Of a stretch of DNA of 64,000 bases, positions 54,301 to 62,262 are shown one piece after another (the first letter of the stretch is position 1; every line of letters begins with the position of its first letter). The notes under the pieces are model-generated. The model was not told where the DNA came from. It ran no database searches and saw only the letters and a program-made list of their open reading frames with translations. The position numbers were made by a program, and so were the translations under genes. The stretch is from Streptomyces sp. CB02414 (GTDB taxonomy: Bacteria; Actinomycetota; Actinomycetes; Streptomycetales; Streptomycetaceae): NCBI RefSeq assembly GCF_001905385.1, contig NZ_LIPF01000004.1:587213-651212 (forward strand), given 5' to 3'.

Positions 54301-54723
54301 CGAGCCGGTCAGTTGCTCGTCCAGGCGCCGGCCGTCTTCGGAGCCCTTCTGCAGACGGGGGAATCCGGTTGCGGTGACCGGGTGGGGGCGGGTGCCGATG
54401 AGCAGTCCGTAGCGTTGGGGCGGCCGGGTCAGAAGGTCCGCAAGGGACTGGGGGACCTGCCAGTCCTGGCCGTCGGTGACTTCGACCAGGGCGGCATCCA
54501 CCTTCTTGTCCGAGCGCTGCCAGCGCACGGTTGCCGAAAACTCCCGCCCGCCGGTGTCGGGCAGGCAAACCGTCACCGGGGCTCGCGCTGCCTGGTCCGC
54601 CCCCTCCAGAACGTGAGCCGCAGTCAGGACCAGGCGTGGCGCGATCAGATAGCCCGAGCCGAACCCCCGTCTCCCGGTGCCGGCCTTGCTGACCCGGATC
54701 TGGGCCCGGCGGTCCAACTCCAC
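51385..54723 (-). CDS. Trypsin-like protease / STAND NTPase / TPR conflict-system protein
   Basis: This 1,112-residue protein has three parts. A trypsin-like domain (residues 1-230) has LVLTAAHVLEG for the His, KKVDAALVEV for the Asp and RWSGMSGAALL for the Ser. A STAND/NACHT-like ATPase follows with Walker A GPGGQGKTRLAR near residue 297 and Walker B ALPLLLVLDYAETR. From about residue 690 there are tetratricopeptide repeats in 46-residue units (EEALTTAEEAVQIRRRLAAD, NPAAFEPNLAAALTNLG), seven of them nearly identical in DNA. GTG 54723 follows AGGGGGA; ATG 54810 would overlap the upstream gene. Proteins of this layout are regarded as regulated effectors in conflict or immunity. The TPRs would sense a trigger and the ATPase would gate the protease. 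A trypco2 gene is directly upstream. Confidence 0.9.
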   Translation of the reverse strand: MELDRRAQIRVSKAGTGRRGFGSGYLIAPRLVLTAAHVLEGADQAARAPVTVCLPDTGGREFSATVRWQRSDKKVDAALVEVTDGQDWQVPQSLADLLTRPPQRYGLLIGTRPHPVTATGFPRLQKGSEDGRRLDEQLTGSIAPGTGALAGRYEITSTTPTHEGPAGSGTRWSGMSGAALLADDGYGGDMLCGVVRRDRRADTGGSRLTATTAANLLADPNFRTLITEHTGWDPVLEPVEPATLLTPAAVDRTFRSPAALLRADAQAVAFHSRDRELDDLRTWCESGPPAISVRVLTGPGGQGKTRLARHLTDTLSWAGWATGHVRSDLTDDPAIDGTPPDFTTLNTALPLLLVLDYAETRPRLLRRLITHLHRSRHRVRLLLLARSDGQWRTGSFQALPDVRDLLEEAPVVGLGPLTPADGHAQDRHDTFRQAAGDLARLLPQVPTLPAHDWTALAGTLRPPADLHNPGYDNALTLQMTALVALLQHGPRPADTPPGTPPERTLLKHEERFWEASATTPAYKLALPVPTLGAAVATAALCGAATRDEALRVITALPGLPEHQHTSATAWLASLYPGGRDRYWGSLQPDRVAEYHASRTIEEHGNLLPSLLIAGTPAQQAQTVTTLARAAIAHYNGGRTTDSEHVLHTLDTVLGTTPLDHQAVQTSAAALPYPSRITAPLALRLTSLLAQANQQLAHDNPAAFEPDLARSLSNLGSRLAEAGRREEALTTTEEAVEIRRRLAADDPAAFEPDLADSLSNLGIWLSEVGRREEALTTTEEAVQICRRLAADDPATFEPRLADSLTNLGGRLSEVGRREEALTTTEEAVQICRRLAADDPATFEPKLAAVLSNLGVDLSAAGRREEALTTAEEAVKIRRRLAADNPAVYEPDLARSLSNLGIWLAEAGRHEKAVTTAEEAVETYRRLAADNPAAFEHSFAAALSNLGVHLSEAGRREEALTTAEEAVQIRRRLAADNPAAFEPNLAAALTNLGKHLSAAGRHEEALTTAEEAVQIRRRLAADNPAAFEPNLADSLSVLALTLMAGGELLTALSATREAEELYRRHLGTLPSVFPRLHGVLGSQAQLLDGLGHQQEAEQVRRWLEGNPLPPDSHD
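51640..52606. repeat. 138-bp tandem repeats encoding TPR units
   Basis: The motif around CACTGCCTCTTC recurs at 51691, 51829, 51967, 52105, 52243, 52381 and 52519, with an exact period of 138 bp (46 codons). The first two units and the 52243/52381 pair are almost identical to each other, indicating recent unit duplication. Repeat number probably varies between strains. Confidence 0.9.
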
Positions 54724-54775
54724 GGACAATCCCCCTGTCTTCGGTTCTCCGTGCGGTGATGCGGGTGAGGCGGGG

Positions 54776-55105
54776 CTACTCGGCGTCGCTGACGTCGATG
54801 TCGCCCCCACCGGGACGGTGCGGGGTCAGTTTCACGGTCACCGTGTGGGTGGCCTTGCGGCCGCTCTCCTTCTTGCCTCCCAGGCTGATCACGCTCCAGC
54901 GCAGACCGCCGTTGACACCCTTGGTGCCGGTCAGCTCCAGACCGAGGTCCAGCGTGATCTCCCCCAGCGTGAACAACACCCCCTTGTCGCCCGGCCCTGC
55001 CGGGGCGGCGATCCTGTCCTGAGCCTCGGCGATCTGGTCCCGCAGCAGGGTGACCGCGTCCGCCAGGTCCATCCACTCCTCGTCCGCTCCGCTCGCACTG
55101 CTCAT
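54776..55105 (-). CDS. Trypco2-family protein (trypsin-co-occurring domain 2)
   Basis: This 109-residue soluble protein has an N-terminal helix (MDLADAVTLLRDQIAEAQDR) and a beta-rich core (VLFTLGEITLDLGLELTGTK, LRWSVISLGGKKESGRKATH, TVTVKLTPHRPGGG). This is the trypco2 domain, which is known to occur beside trypsin-NTPase-TPR conflict proteins. It is first in a two-gene operon with the protease-STAND-TPR gene 52 bp downstream. ATG 55105 follows GGAGGGGGA. The role of trypco2 is not established; it may be a small regulatory or adaptor subunit. Confidence 0.85.
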   Translation of the reverse strand: MSSASGADEEWMDLADAVTLLRDQIAEAQDRIAAPAGPGDKGVLFTLGEITLDLGLELTGTKGVNGGLRWSVISLGGKKESGRKATHTVTVKLTPHRPGGGDIDVSDAE

Positions 55106-55365
55106 CTCGTCCCCCTCCGTCTCGACCACACGCCCTCCCTCCCGGCTGGAAGAAGGGCGTACCCGGCTCTTTGTCCACGTGCCAACCATCAGAAACGGTT
55201 CCCTGCTCGGCGTGTGCGGGCGGCCAGCGATATCTCGAGAGGGGACAGGTCGGTCAGTACTGGGCCCTCGGTACTGGTGGGCTCGCGTATTCCAATGTCG
55301 CGAGTTCCACGTGCGCCCAAGCGGTGTTGGTCACTGTTCGGGTCTGCCGGGAGCGGTTCCCGGCA

Positions 55366-55980
55366 GGTGAACAGGCGCACCAGCACTTCGCAGCCGAGGT
55401 CGCGCGCTGGCGCGAGGTGCGCGGCACGTCGAAGAAGGTGCTGGGGGAGAGGATGGGCTTCCATCCGTTGTACGTCAGCCACATGGAATCCGGCCGCACG
55501 AAGCCCAGCGAGGATTTCGCCGGGCGAGCCGACGAGCACCTGCTACCTGATCCGCATCAGCGTGGACCGGCACCTCGGCGAGCCCGAGGGTTCCGACGCC
55601 CACTACCTCACCGCGGTCTGCCGGGGTGAGGCCATGCGCTGGCAGGCCAAGCACGACCGGGACGCCTTCAAAGAGATCTGGTCGAGTATGCCTACACAGT
55701 CGGTGAGGAGAAATGGGGCCACTGGTTGCAGCGGGCGGTCCGGCTTCCCACGGGGCACCTCGAAGTCGAACTGGCGTTTCCCGCAGCACTCGATCCGGCC
55801 GTGTGGGGCACCGTGACGTCGATGACCTCCGAGGCGTCCCCGCTGAACTCGGTACCCACCCGGCGCGAAGAGGACGGCACCACCGTCTTCACGTGGTCGA
55901 CCGGCCATCCGATCCTGCACGCCCGCTATCGTCTTGAATGGCGCTTCCGAGCGGTGCGAACACAACGCGAATCAACCTGA
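55366..55980 (+). pseudogene. XRE-family regulator with several lesions
   Basis: Three frames in order make up a known Streptomyces regulator type. The first (AEVARWREVRGTSKKVLGER, FHPLYVSHMESGRTKPSED) is the helix-turn-helix. A second frame gives YLIRISVDRHLGEPEGSDAH and MRWQAKHDRDAFKEIW. A third gives VEYAYTVGEEKWGHWLQRAV, VTSMTSEASPLNS and HARYRLEWRFRAV, the usual C-terminus. Pieces between them are missing and the frame changes at about 55540 and 55685. It is non-functional. Confidence 0.7.
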
Positions 55981-55986
55981 GTCCAC

Positions 55987-56555
55987 GTGGACGAGGTGCG
56001 GCCCAGCGAGCAGATGCGCAACCTCGGCGTAGTCCAGGAAGGCGCCCCCGTCCTTGTCGAGCCGGCACGACCCTTCTCGCTCCCCGCCGAGCGTGAGGCC
56101 GCCGAGCAAGCCGTGGAGAGCCTGTTCACCTCCATGGAGCGCATCGCGGGAGTCCATACTTCGCCAAAGGGATGGGCATCGCGGCCCCGCAGATCGGCAT
56201 CGGCCGGGCCGCTGCCGTCGTCCAGCCCGCCGAACCGGAAGCGGGCGCGATCGTACTCCTCAGTCCCCGAGTCATAGCCGCCTCGCAGGAGACCGACGAG
56301 CAGTACGAGGGGTGCCTGTCCTACGTCGAGGTGCGCGGCCTCGTCCCCCGCCCCCTCCGGGTCACGGTCGAGACCACGACACTCGACGGGGCCACGGTGA
56401 CCACCGATTACGAACGCGGCCTCGCCCGTCTGGTCCAGCACGAGATCGACCACCTCAACGGCCACCTGTACACCTCGCGGATGCGCCCTGGAATGCAGCC
56501 AATTTCCGTGACCGAGTACCGGCAGACCGGACGGGCCTGGCCCTACGAACGTTGA
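55987..56555 (+). pseudogene. Peptide deformylase with a one-base frameshift
   Basis: From GTG 55987 the frame reads RNLGVVQEGAPVLVEPARPF up to ERIAGVHT. The coding signal then shifts to the frame with AKGMGIAAPQIGIGRAAAVV, YEGCLSYVEVRG and VQHEIDHLNGHLY. These are the three deformylase motifs (GxGxAAxQ, EGCLS, QHExDH), all intact. Adding one T in the TACTTCGCC stretch near 56159 would restore a normal enzyme of about 190 residues. It would be a second, dispensable deformylase. A sequencing error cannot be excluded. Confidence 0.75.
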
Positions 56556-57057
56556 AACTGAGGTGAGCCGGGCCCCCGCGCTCGGGGATGCGGGGACCCG
56601 GAAGTCGGGTGAGGTAGCACCGGCGGCCAGGGATTGCGCGGGCCCCTGCCGCCCGGGACGCATGGCTGCGGCGGACCGCCGGTGCGTTCTCCCGGCCGCG
56701 CGCTTGCCCAAGGAGCGGAGGCGGACGGTGACAGAACCGGCACTTCGGATGTTCTGCCCGAAGTGGGCTTGCCCGTCGCGTCGGCACCCGGCCTGAGTGT
56801 CGGGTCAGTACCGGCCTCGCCGTGCCGCACTCAGTCTCCACCTGGGCGCGCAGGTCCAGCACTTGGGCCTGAACGTCTGGATCGTCCGGAGCCTGCTCCG
56901 CCGTCCGGACGACCTGCGCCAGCCCGTCCCGCTCAGTTCCGCCGACGAGGGCCTCGTGCTCCCAGGCGGTGCGCAGCCGTGCCAGCCAGACAGGCCCCTC
57001 GCCGGGGACGGGCTCGGGGGCGGGCGGGCCTCCACACCAGCGTGTGCAACACGACGG
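56556..57057. other. Decayed stretch with a possible minus-strand fragment
   Basis: No intact gene. On the minus strand about 56800-57060 shows protein-like pieces in two frames (DPFVLAVVLHTLVWRP, then VWLARLRTAWEHEALVGGTE, RDGLAQVVRTAEQAPDDPDV, QAQVLDLRAQVE), suggesting a small frameshifted gene that I cannot name. Confidence 0.35.
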
Positions 57058-57177
57058 CCAAGACGAACGGGTCGACACAGGGCATGACGTCCGCCTTCCC
57101 CGAACAATGGGCCGCCGCCTGCTGGTCGCGTCGCGGCTGTGCCCTGAGCGACGTGACCCGCCGGCGAGCACGGTGTC

Positions 57178-57536
57178 CCTGCCCGGCCGCCGCCTACCTG
57201 CCACTGCCCCTACGGTTCGCAGGCACGGTCCGTTTCGCAGGGCCCACCTCGGTGCTGGCCTGGTCCCTGGAGCTCGACTCCGCTCTGGCGGACCTGCACC
57301 GACGGGTGTGGGAAGCGGTGGCCTCGGACAGTCCACCAGGAACGCTGAGCCCGTTCCACAGCCCTCGGGACTGGAACCCGCACATCACCCTCGGCCGGAC
57401 ACGGCGGGCAGGCGCGTTCACCGGCCGACACGTCCCCGGCCTGTTGCCGGCGCCGCCTCTGTCCGCCCGACTCACCACCCTGCGCAGCTACGACACCGTG
57501 ACCGGCGCCTTGGAAGTGCTGGAACCCCGCCTCTGA
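57178..57536 (+). pseudogene. 2'-5' RNA ligase family protein, N-terminus missing
   Basis: The frame reads FAGTVRFAGPTSVLAWSLEL and WNPHITLGRTRRAG. The tail is LRSYDTVTGALEVLEPRL. NPHITLGR holds the second HxT motif of the 2H phosphoesterase fold (LigT/CPDase). The first HxT motif and about 60 N-terminal residues are absent and replaced by Arg-rich sequence, so the protein would be inactive. Confidence 0.65.
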
Positions 57537-57669
57537 ACGAACTGCCGTCACCGGGCGCATCCGAGGGCTCCGCGCAGGCGGACGGTGTGTTCTGGTACGG
57601 AGCACGCCGGAGGGCCCCGCAAACTGTCCGGGGCCCACTGGCGGCAAACGTCGGCTCGTGCTGCTTGTA

Positions 57670-57840
57670 CTACCAGCGATACCAGCGGCTCCTGCGGCCG
57701 CCGCTCTCGGCGGAACGGATGACGAAGCCCAGCAGCCAGACCACCAGCACGATCACCGCCACCCACCACAGTGCCTTCAGTGCGAAGCCCGCGCCGAAGA
57801 GGATGAGGGCCAGCAGGAGAACGAGAAGCAAGGGAACCAT
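57670..57840 (-). CDS. Small hydrophobic membrane protein
   Basis: This 56-residue protein is almost wholly hydrophobic: LLLVLLLALILFGAGFALKA, then WWVAVIVLVVWLLGFVIRS, and a basic tail RRSRWYRW. Two membrane helices are likely. ATG 57840 follows GGAGGT at good spacing, which makes translation credible. Such short hydrophobic proteins are common in Streptomyces and of unknown function. It sits between decayed genes and is itself intact. Confidence 0.78.
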   Translation of the reverse strand: MVPLLLVLLLALILFGAGFALKALWWVAVIVLVVWLLGFVIRSAESGGRRSRWYRW

Positions 57841-57878
57841 GTATATCTACCTCCGCTGCTCCTCGTGCCCGCCAAAAT

Positions 57879-58623
57879 TTGGAGCACGCGGTCTACTGCA
57901 ATTGCTGTCGGCCGCTCTGCCCGTACGTCTGGGTATGGGAAACCGTCAGTCGGCCGTGGATCGTGTCGGATGAACTGTGGTCGCTGGTCGAGCCGTTGCT
58001 GCCGAAGCCGGGTCCGAAGAAGGTCCAGGGCAGACCACGGGTGCCGGACCGGCAGGCGCTGTGCGGGATCCTGTTCGTCCTGCACACCGGCATCCAATGG
58101 GAGTACCTGCCCAAGGAGCTCGGCTTCGGCTCGGGCATGACCTGCTGGCGGCGCCTTGCGGCCTGGAACGAGGCCGGCGTCTGGGACCAGCTGCACCAGC
58201 TGCTGCTGAACGAGCTGCGGTCGAAGAACCAGCTGGACTGGGAACGGGCGGTGATCGACTCCTCCCACGTACGGGCCGCACGCAGGGCTGTTGCCCCCTG
58301 CTCGACAAGATTCCCGCCGTCGCGGGCCGGGTCGGCAGACCCCGTCGGCGCCCGGATGCACTGCTGGCCGACCGCGGCTACGACCACGACAAGTACCGTC
58401 GCCTGCTCTGGCGGCCAGGCATCCGCCCCGTGATCGCGAAACGGGGCGAGCCGCACGGTACTGGCCTGGGCATTTTCCGCTACGTCGTCGAGCGCACGAT
58501 CGCCTGGCTCCCGGCTTCCGCCGCCTACGCATCCGCTGGGAGAGACGCGACGACATCCACGAAGCCTTCCTCGGCCTCGCCGTCTGCCTGATCACCCACC
58601 GCCACGTCCAACGCCTTCGTTAG
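57879..58623 (+). mobile_element. IS5-family transposase with internal deletion
   Basis: The first frame carries the IS5-type N-terminus (PWIVSDELWSLVEPLLPKPG, ALCGILFVLHTGIQWEYLPK, LGFGSGMTCWRRLAAWNEAG, WERAVIDSSHVRA), where the first catalytic Asp lies in AVIDSSH. About 45 residues that follow are lost. Other frames carry RPDALLADRGYDHDKYRRLL with the second Asp, GLGIFRYVVERTIAWLP with the Glu, and RLRIRWERRDDIHEAFLGLA at the end. With at least two frame changes it cannot encode a transposase. I could not identify terminal inverted repeats. Confidence 0.8.
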
Positions 58624-58831
58624 GACCTCTTGCTGCGGGCACCCCGCTCGGTTGCCCCGTCCAGGGCGTGAACCCGAGGCGCGGTGTCCCACGAGGTCGC
58701 CGCGGACCTACTACTACCGGGCACGAGCCAGGACTTGATGTCTCTCGGCACGTGTAATTCGACCGCGCCGGGCAACCGGTTGGAGAGCGCAGGAAAACAA
58801 CACACAGGAACGCGACGCTTCTGGAGGTACC

Positions 58832-59104
58832 ATGTCGAGCTACAGCAGAACAGGCGCCCGGAACCCGAGCAAGGCGAACGGACTGGCAATCGCCGGCCTG
58901 GTGTGTGGGATCGTCGGCCTGCTGATACTGCCCATCATCCTCGGCCCGCTGGCGATCGTCTTCGGTGCCGTGTCGCTGCGGCGGACCGGCTCCACGATGG
59001 CGAAGTGGGCCATCGGTCTGGGTATCGCCGACATCCTTCTGATGATCCTCATGTTCGCGCTCGCCGCCGGTAACGGCGGCAGCTTCACCTGGCACTTCGG
59101 CTGA
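58832..59104 (+). CDS. DUF4190 membrane protein
   Basis: This 90-residue protein has a short polar N-terminus and two membrane helices in the DUF4190 arrangement (GLAIAGLVCGIVGLLILPII, LGPLAIVFGAVSLRRTG, WAIGLGIADILLMILMFAL). Function is unknown; the domain often accompanies secreted or membrane stress proteins in actinobacteria. ATG 58832 follows TGGAGG. It is intact although its neighbours are decayed. Confidence 0.85.
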   Translation: MSSYSRTGARNPSKANGLAIAGLVCGIVGLLILPIILGPLAIVFGAVSLRRTGSTMAKWAIGLGIADILLMILMFALAAGNGGSFTWHFG

Positions 59105-59199
59105 TTCGTCCCCGGCTCCAGGCAGGAAGTCCCTCGACCGAACCTCGCCGAGCCGGTCCGCACTCTGCCCTCGACCGCACCTTCCCGGGATCCCGCCCT

Positions 59200-59390
59200 G
59201 GGTGGAGTGTGCCGTCCAGGGCGCCGACCTCGGCGTTGCCCATGTCGGTGAAGGCGTGGTTCATCCGGGCGGCTCGGCCCGCCGGGGTGAACGCCCGCCC
59301 GAGAGCGAGCGTGTTCGCGTGGTAGTGCCCGAGAGCGGTCTCATCCGTGCGGAACTCCGCGTACGGCTTGCTCCCCGGCTCGAACACCAG
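59200..59390 (-). pseudogene. Unidentified gene fragment
   Basis: The minus strand reads FEPGSKPYAEFRTDETALGH, YHANTLALGRAFTPAGRAAR and MNHAFTDMGNAEVGALDG, with good coding character. Neither a convincing start nor a sensible C-terminus is present. I do not recognise the protein. It is probably the middle of a deleted gene. The rest of 59105-59512 holds no gene. Confidence 0.35.
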
Positions 59391-59512
59391 GCAGCAGCCG
59401 GTTGGCAGGGCGCCCGCCTCGAAGACACGCGTCAGTGGCTGACGGCGAGAGGGCGGGCCTCAGCAACGTTGACCGGCGCCGGATGCGCCATCATGGCGAG
59501 GTGATCGCTCTC

Positions 59513-60190
59513 CTAGGGCCGTCCGCCTCGTCGCCGGGGCCGCCGCGTGTGTACATGGTGCCCGTGCCGCACTTGGGGGGCGCGGTGAGGATCGACCAGT
59601 TCGCCCAATGTCACGGCGCAGGCGGTGCCGTAGCGCTCGACGAAGCGCTCCCGGTAGTCCCGTAGGTACGCCGGCATCGTCCACTCCGGGATGATCGCCC
59701 AGACCACGGTGGCATACCGGCACACCTCCCGGTCGGCCGCCTCCGGTACGACGAACTCGCAGGGTATGCGCAGATCCACGTGGAGCGGCTGCCGGGCGTG
59801 CGCGTCGCTGTCCGTGCCGGGGACGTCGAGCCGGCGGACCTCGTCCAGGAGCCGCTGCCGGGAGTCGCCGCCCAGTGTCGAGGGACCTCCTGGCGCCGTG
59901 CACAGGTCGCCGCCCTTCGGGGTCCGCGTGCGGCCCAGCGCGGTCGCGCCTTCGCCACTCGTCAGCCCGGCCAGGCTGCGGGCCAGCGCGCCGCTGGTGA
60001 CCCGGACCGCCTGACCGAGGAGGGGATCGGAGACGAGCTGTCGCGCCCCGGGAGCGGCTCGGCGGCGTCGACCGTGGCCAGAGCAGCGCCCCGCGGTCGG
60101 CTCGCGATGCGGACGAGCACGGGCTCCCGTACCTCGAATGCCGCGGATGATCGCTGGGTCTCGGACTCCGCCGCCAGTGTGTGCTCCTCG
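59513..60190 (-). pseudogene. Frameshifted gene of unknown function
   Basis: The upstream frame reads EEHTLAAESETQRSSAAFEV and REPVLVRIASRPRGAALATV up to about 60050. The signal then moves to the frame with LVSDPLLGQAVRVTSGALAR, VRRLDVPGTDSDAHARQPLH, VDLRIPCEFVVPEAADREVC and VVWAIIPEWTMPAYLRDYRE. The two join around the GGGGCGCGACAG stretch. The protein would be about 210 residues and is unknown to me. A good start was not found. Confidence 0.45.
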
Positions 60191-60556
60191 CAGTCGTTCG
60201 GAAGAGCGGGGCGGACCCGAGCCCGCCCCGTCCGCGAGAGCCCCGACGGCCCTCAGTCCGTCAGCGACAGATGGGGCAGCGGGTGCCGATCGCATAGTTG
60301 CTCGGCGAAGTGAAGGTGAGTGCGTGGTGCGTGCATCCCAGAAGCATGCGTACCGAGATCGTTCTGTCCCACGAAACCCTCGAGCTCAACCTCGACCTGG
60401 GTCTGCCCCTCTCCGGTCTCCCGGAGCAGGCCGAGTCGTTCGGTCAGGACAGCCAAGGCCTCCGGGCCCCCGGCAGCGGCCGGTGGTTTCCCCGCCACAG
60501 CCCGAGGGCAACCGCGCTCGCTGGTGGGGGCGCGGTAGAACGTCCCGGGACGAGGT

Positions 60557-61117
60557 TCACCCGTCCCGGGCTGCGCGCCGGGCGGATCGGCGGCGGAGCC
60601 ACAGGGGAAGGGCGTACCACGACAGGGCGAACCAGGCCATCACACCGCCGACGAGCAGTTTCGCCAGGATTCCCGGTACAACCACGTGCAGGATCAGGAG
60701 GAGCGTGCACCCAATGGTCATGGCCATCAGCAGCATGCCGCACAGCATCAGGCGATGCGCCACCTCCACCATCTCGTCCTTCATCCGCTGCCCCGACAGG
60801 AAGCGGTGGATGGAGACCGGGGCGATCAGGCAGGCGGTGGCCGTGGCACCCGAGACCACGGTGAGGACGTAGACGGCGTGCTCGAACGTTCCCAGGTCGT
60901 GGAAGAGAGGTGTGAAGGCGACACTGAGCAGGAAGCCGAAGAGGATCTGGACGCCCGTCTGAGCGACGCGCGTCTCCTGCATGATCTCGTTCCACCGGCG
61001 GTTGACGCGCTCGCGTGGCGTCTCCGGAGCCTCGTCCGGGGCCTCGGGGCCGTGTCCTCCGCACGCGTCGCAGCCGCTGGGAGTCGCCTTCGACCAGGTG
61101 ATCGGCTCAGTCGTCAT
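60557..61117 (-). CDS. DUF6328 membrane protein
   Basis: This 186-residue protein has a polar N-terminus with a Cys pair (GCDACGGHG) and four membrane helices (QTGVQILFGFLLSVAFTPLF, HAVYVLTVVSGATATACLI, MLCGMLLMAMTIGCTLLLIL, LLVGGVMAWFALSWYALPLW). The sequence TRVAQTGVQILFGFLL followed by an HRFLSGQ-type loop is typical of the DUF6328 family. The function is unknown. ATG 61117 was chosen from the homologous start. The intergenic stretch 60296-60556 downstream shows no supported gene. Confidence 0.82.
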   Translation of the reverse strand: MTTEPITWSKATPSGCDACGGHGPEAPDEAPETPRERVNRRWNEIMQETRVAQTGVQILFGFLLSVAFTPLFHDLGTFEHAVYVLTVVSGATATACLIAPVSIHRFLSGQRMKDEMVEVAHRLMLCGMLLMAMTIGCTLLLILHVVVPGILAKLLVGGVMAWFALSWYALPLWLRRRSARRAARDG

Positions 61118-61245
61118 GTTCGTCGCTCCCCTCCCGTTCAGGAACGTGCATGTGCCCGTTGACGCCGTTCACATGCAGCGGGCATCTGACGATTCTTCTG
61201 AGGGGCCGGAGCGACTGTGCGCGACTCCGACGACCTGATTCGCCG

Positions 61246-61593
61246 TCAGCGGGCGGCGCTGGAGTCGGCCGACCGCCCGTGGGCGGTCTCGTCCCGGACG
61301 AGCAGGGACAGCAGAGCGGCCACGGTCAGCCCCGCTTCCGCGGGGTGGCGCAGAACCCTGTCCGGCTCGATACGGTAGATGTTGCTGCGCCCGTCGCGGG
61401 TGTGGGAAAGGTAGCCGTCCTGTTCCAGGTCCGAGATGATCCGCTGGACGGCGCGCTCGGTGAGTCTGCAGTGGACGGCGATGTCGCGGATCCGCACGTT
61501 CGGTTTGTCGGCGATGGCCGCCAGCACACGCGCGTGGTTGGTGACGAACGTCCATCCGGAGTGAGATTCAGGCACTTCAACCATGTACAGCAT
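61246..61593 (-). CDS. Winged-helix transcriptional regulator (MarR/ArsR-like)
   Basis: This 115-residue protein is a single winged helix: TFVTNHARVLAAIADKPNVR, IRDIAVHCRLTERAVQRIIS as the recognition helix region, and DLEQDGYLSHTRDGRSNIYR as wing. A short C-terminal helix follows (VAALLSLLVRDE). It is a typical small MarR-type regulator of actinobacteria. The start is either ATG 61593 or ATG 61584; neither has a strong site. It diverges from the STAS gene at 61693 and may regulate it. Confidence 0.82.
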   Translation of the reverse strand: MLYMVEVPESHSGWTFVTNHARVLAAIADKPNVRIRDIAVHCRLTERAVQRIISDLEQDGYLSHTRDGRSNIYRIEPDRVLRHPAEAGLTVAALLSLLVRDETAHGRSADSSAAR

Positions 61594-61692
61594 TCTAGGG
61601 ACCGTCTTTGCGTGACAGCCAATACATGACATCCTTTTCGTGCTAGGGGTGACATGTTCCGTCCCCGTGGGAGACGTAGGAGGGACCCGAGG

Positions 61693-62076
61693 GTGTCTTG
61701 GGATGAAGCGGTCGCAGGGTGCTCGCGCCACACCGGCCGGAGTCGGCCCCCGGCCCTGGACCGACCGACGCCAGCGCAGTACGCGATGCACGGCGCCTGG
61801 GTCGTCGGCGCCCGGGGCGCGTACGACATGAACTCGGTCGAACCGCTGGCCGACGCACTGAGAGAAGCGGCCGAGAAGAGTCCGAAGGTGGTCCTGGACG
61901 CGTCCGGCATCACTTTCGCCGACTCCACCCTGCTGAGCCTGCTGATTCTCACGCACCAGGCGACCGACTTCCGGGTGGCCGCGCCGACGCGGCAAGTGCT
62001 GCGCCTCTTGCAACTGACAGGTGTCGACGGCCTCTTGAAGGTACGGGCGACGGTGGACGAGGCCGCTGTCGCCTAG
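61693..62076 (+). CDS. STAS-domain anti-sigma factor antagonist
   Basis: This 127-residue protein has a STAS fold from about residue 32: WVVGARGAYDMNSVEPLADA, then VVLDASGITFADSTLLSLLI with the phosphorylatable Ser in the DST segment, and FRVAAPTRQVLRLLQLTGVD. It would bind an RsbW-like anti-sigma kinase and free its sigma factor when unphosphorylated. GTG 61693 has TAGGAGGGA at 8 bp, better than the internal ATG 61786. An RsbW-like ATPase, another STAS protein and a SigB/F-type sigma factor follow within 2 kb. Confidence 0.85.
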   Translation: MSWDEAVAGCSRHTGRSRPPALDRPTPAQYAMHGAWVVGARGAYDMNSVEPLADALREAAEKSPKVVLDASGITFADSTLLSLLILTHQATDFRVAAPTRQVLRLLQLTGVDGLLKVRATVDEAAVA

Positions 62077-62205
62077 GGCACCGTGTGCCGGGCTCCGGCT
62101 GAACGTAAGTCGTGTGGCTTGGAGCTGATGATCGCGGGCATTCGACGTTCTGCATGGCCCCCAGCTGCGGACCGTGACTGTCAGGCGTGGTGGAGACTGT
62201 CCCTT

Positions 62206-62235
62206 CCTCTCGACGCGGTCAACCGCGTCGAGAGG
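62206..62235. terminator. Perfect 13-bp hairpin between the STAS and DUF5133 genes
   Basis: CCTCTCGACGCGG pairs perfectly with CCGCGTCGAGAGG around the loop TCAA. It lies 130 bp after the STAS stop and only 28 bp before the DUF5133 start, with no T-run. It may end the STAS transcript or act as a leader structure that affects DUF5133 expression. Confidence 0.6.
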
Positions 62236-62262
62236 GGGACTGAAGGGAGAGGGAAGGTGTCC

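Noticed and set aside
60253..60498. Overlapping open frames on both strands (minus 81 codons; plus from 60346)
   Set aside because: Both look partly coding by codon position but neither has a credible start or a known family, so no gene is called.
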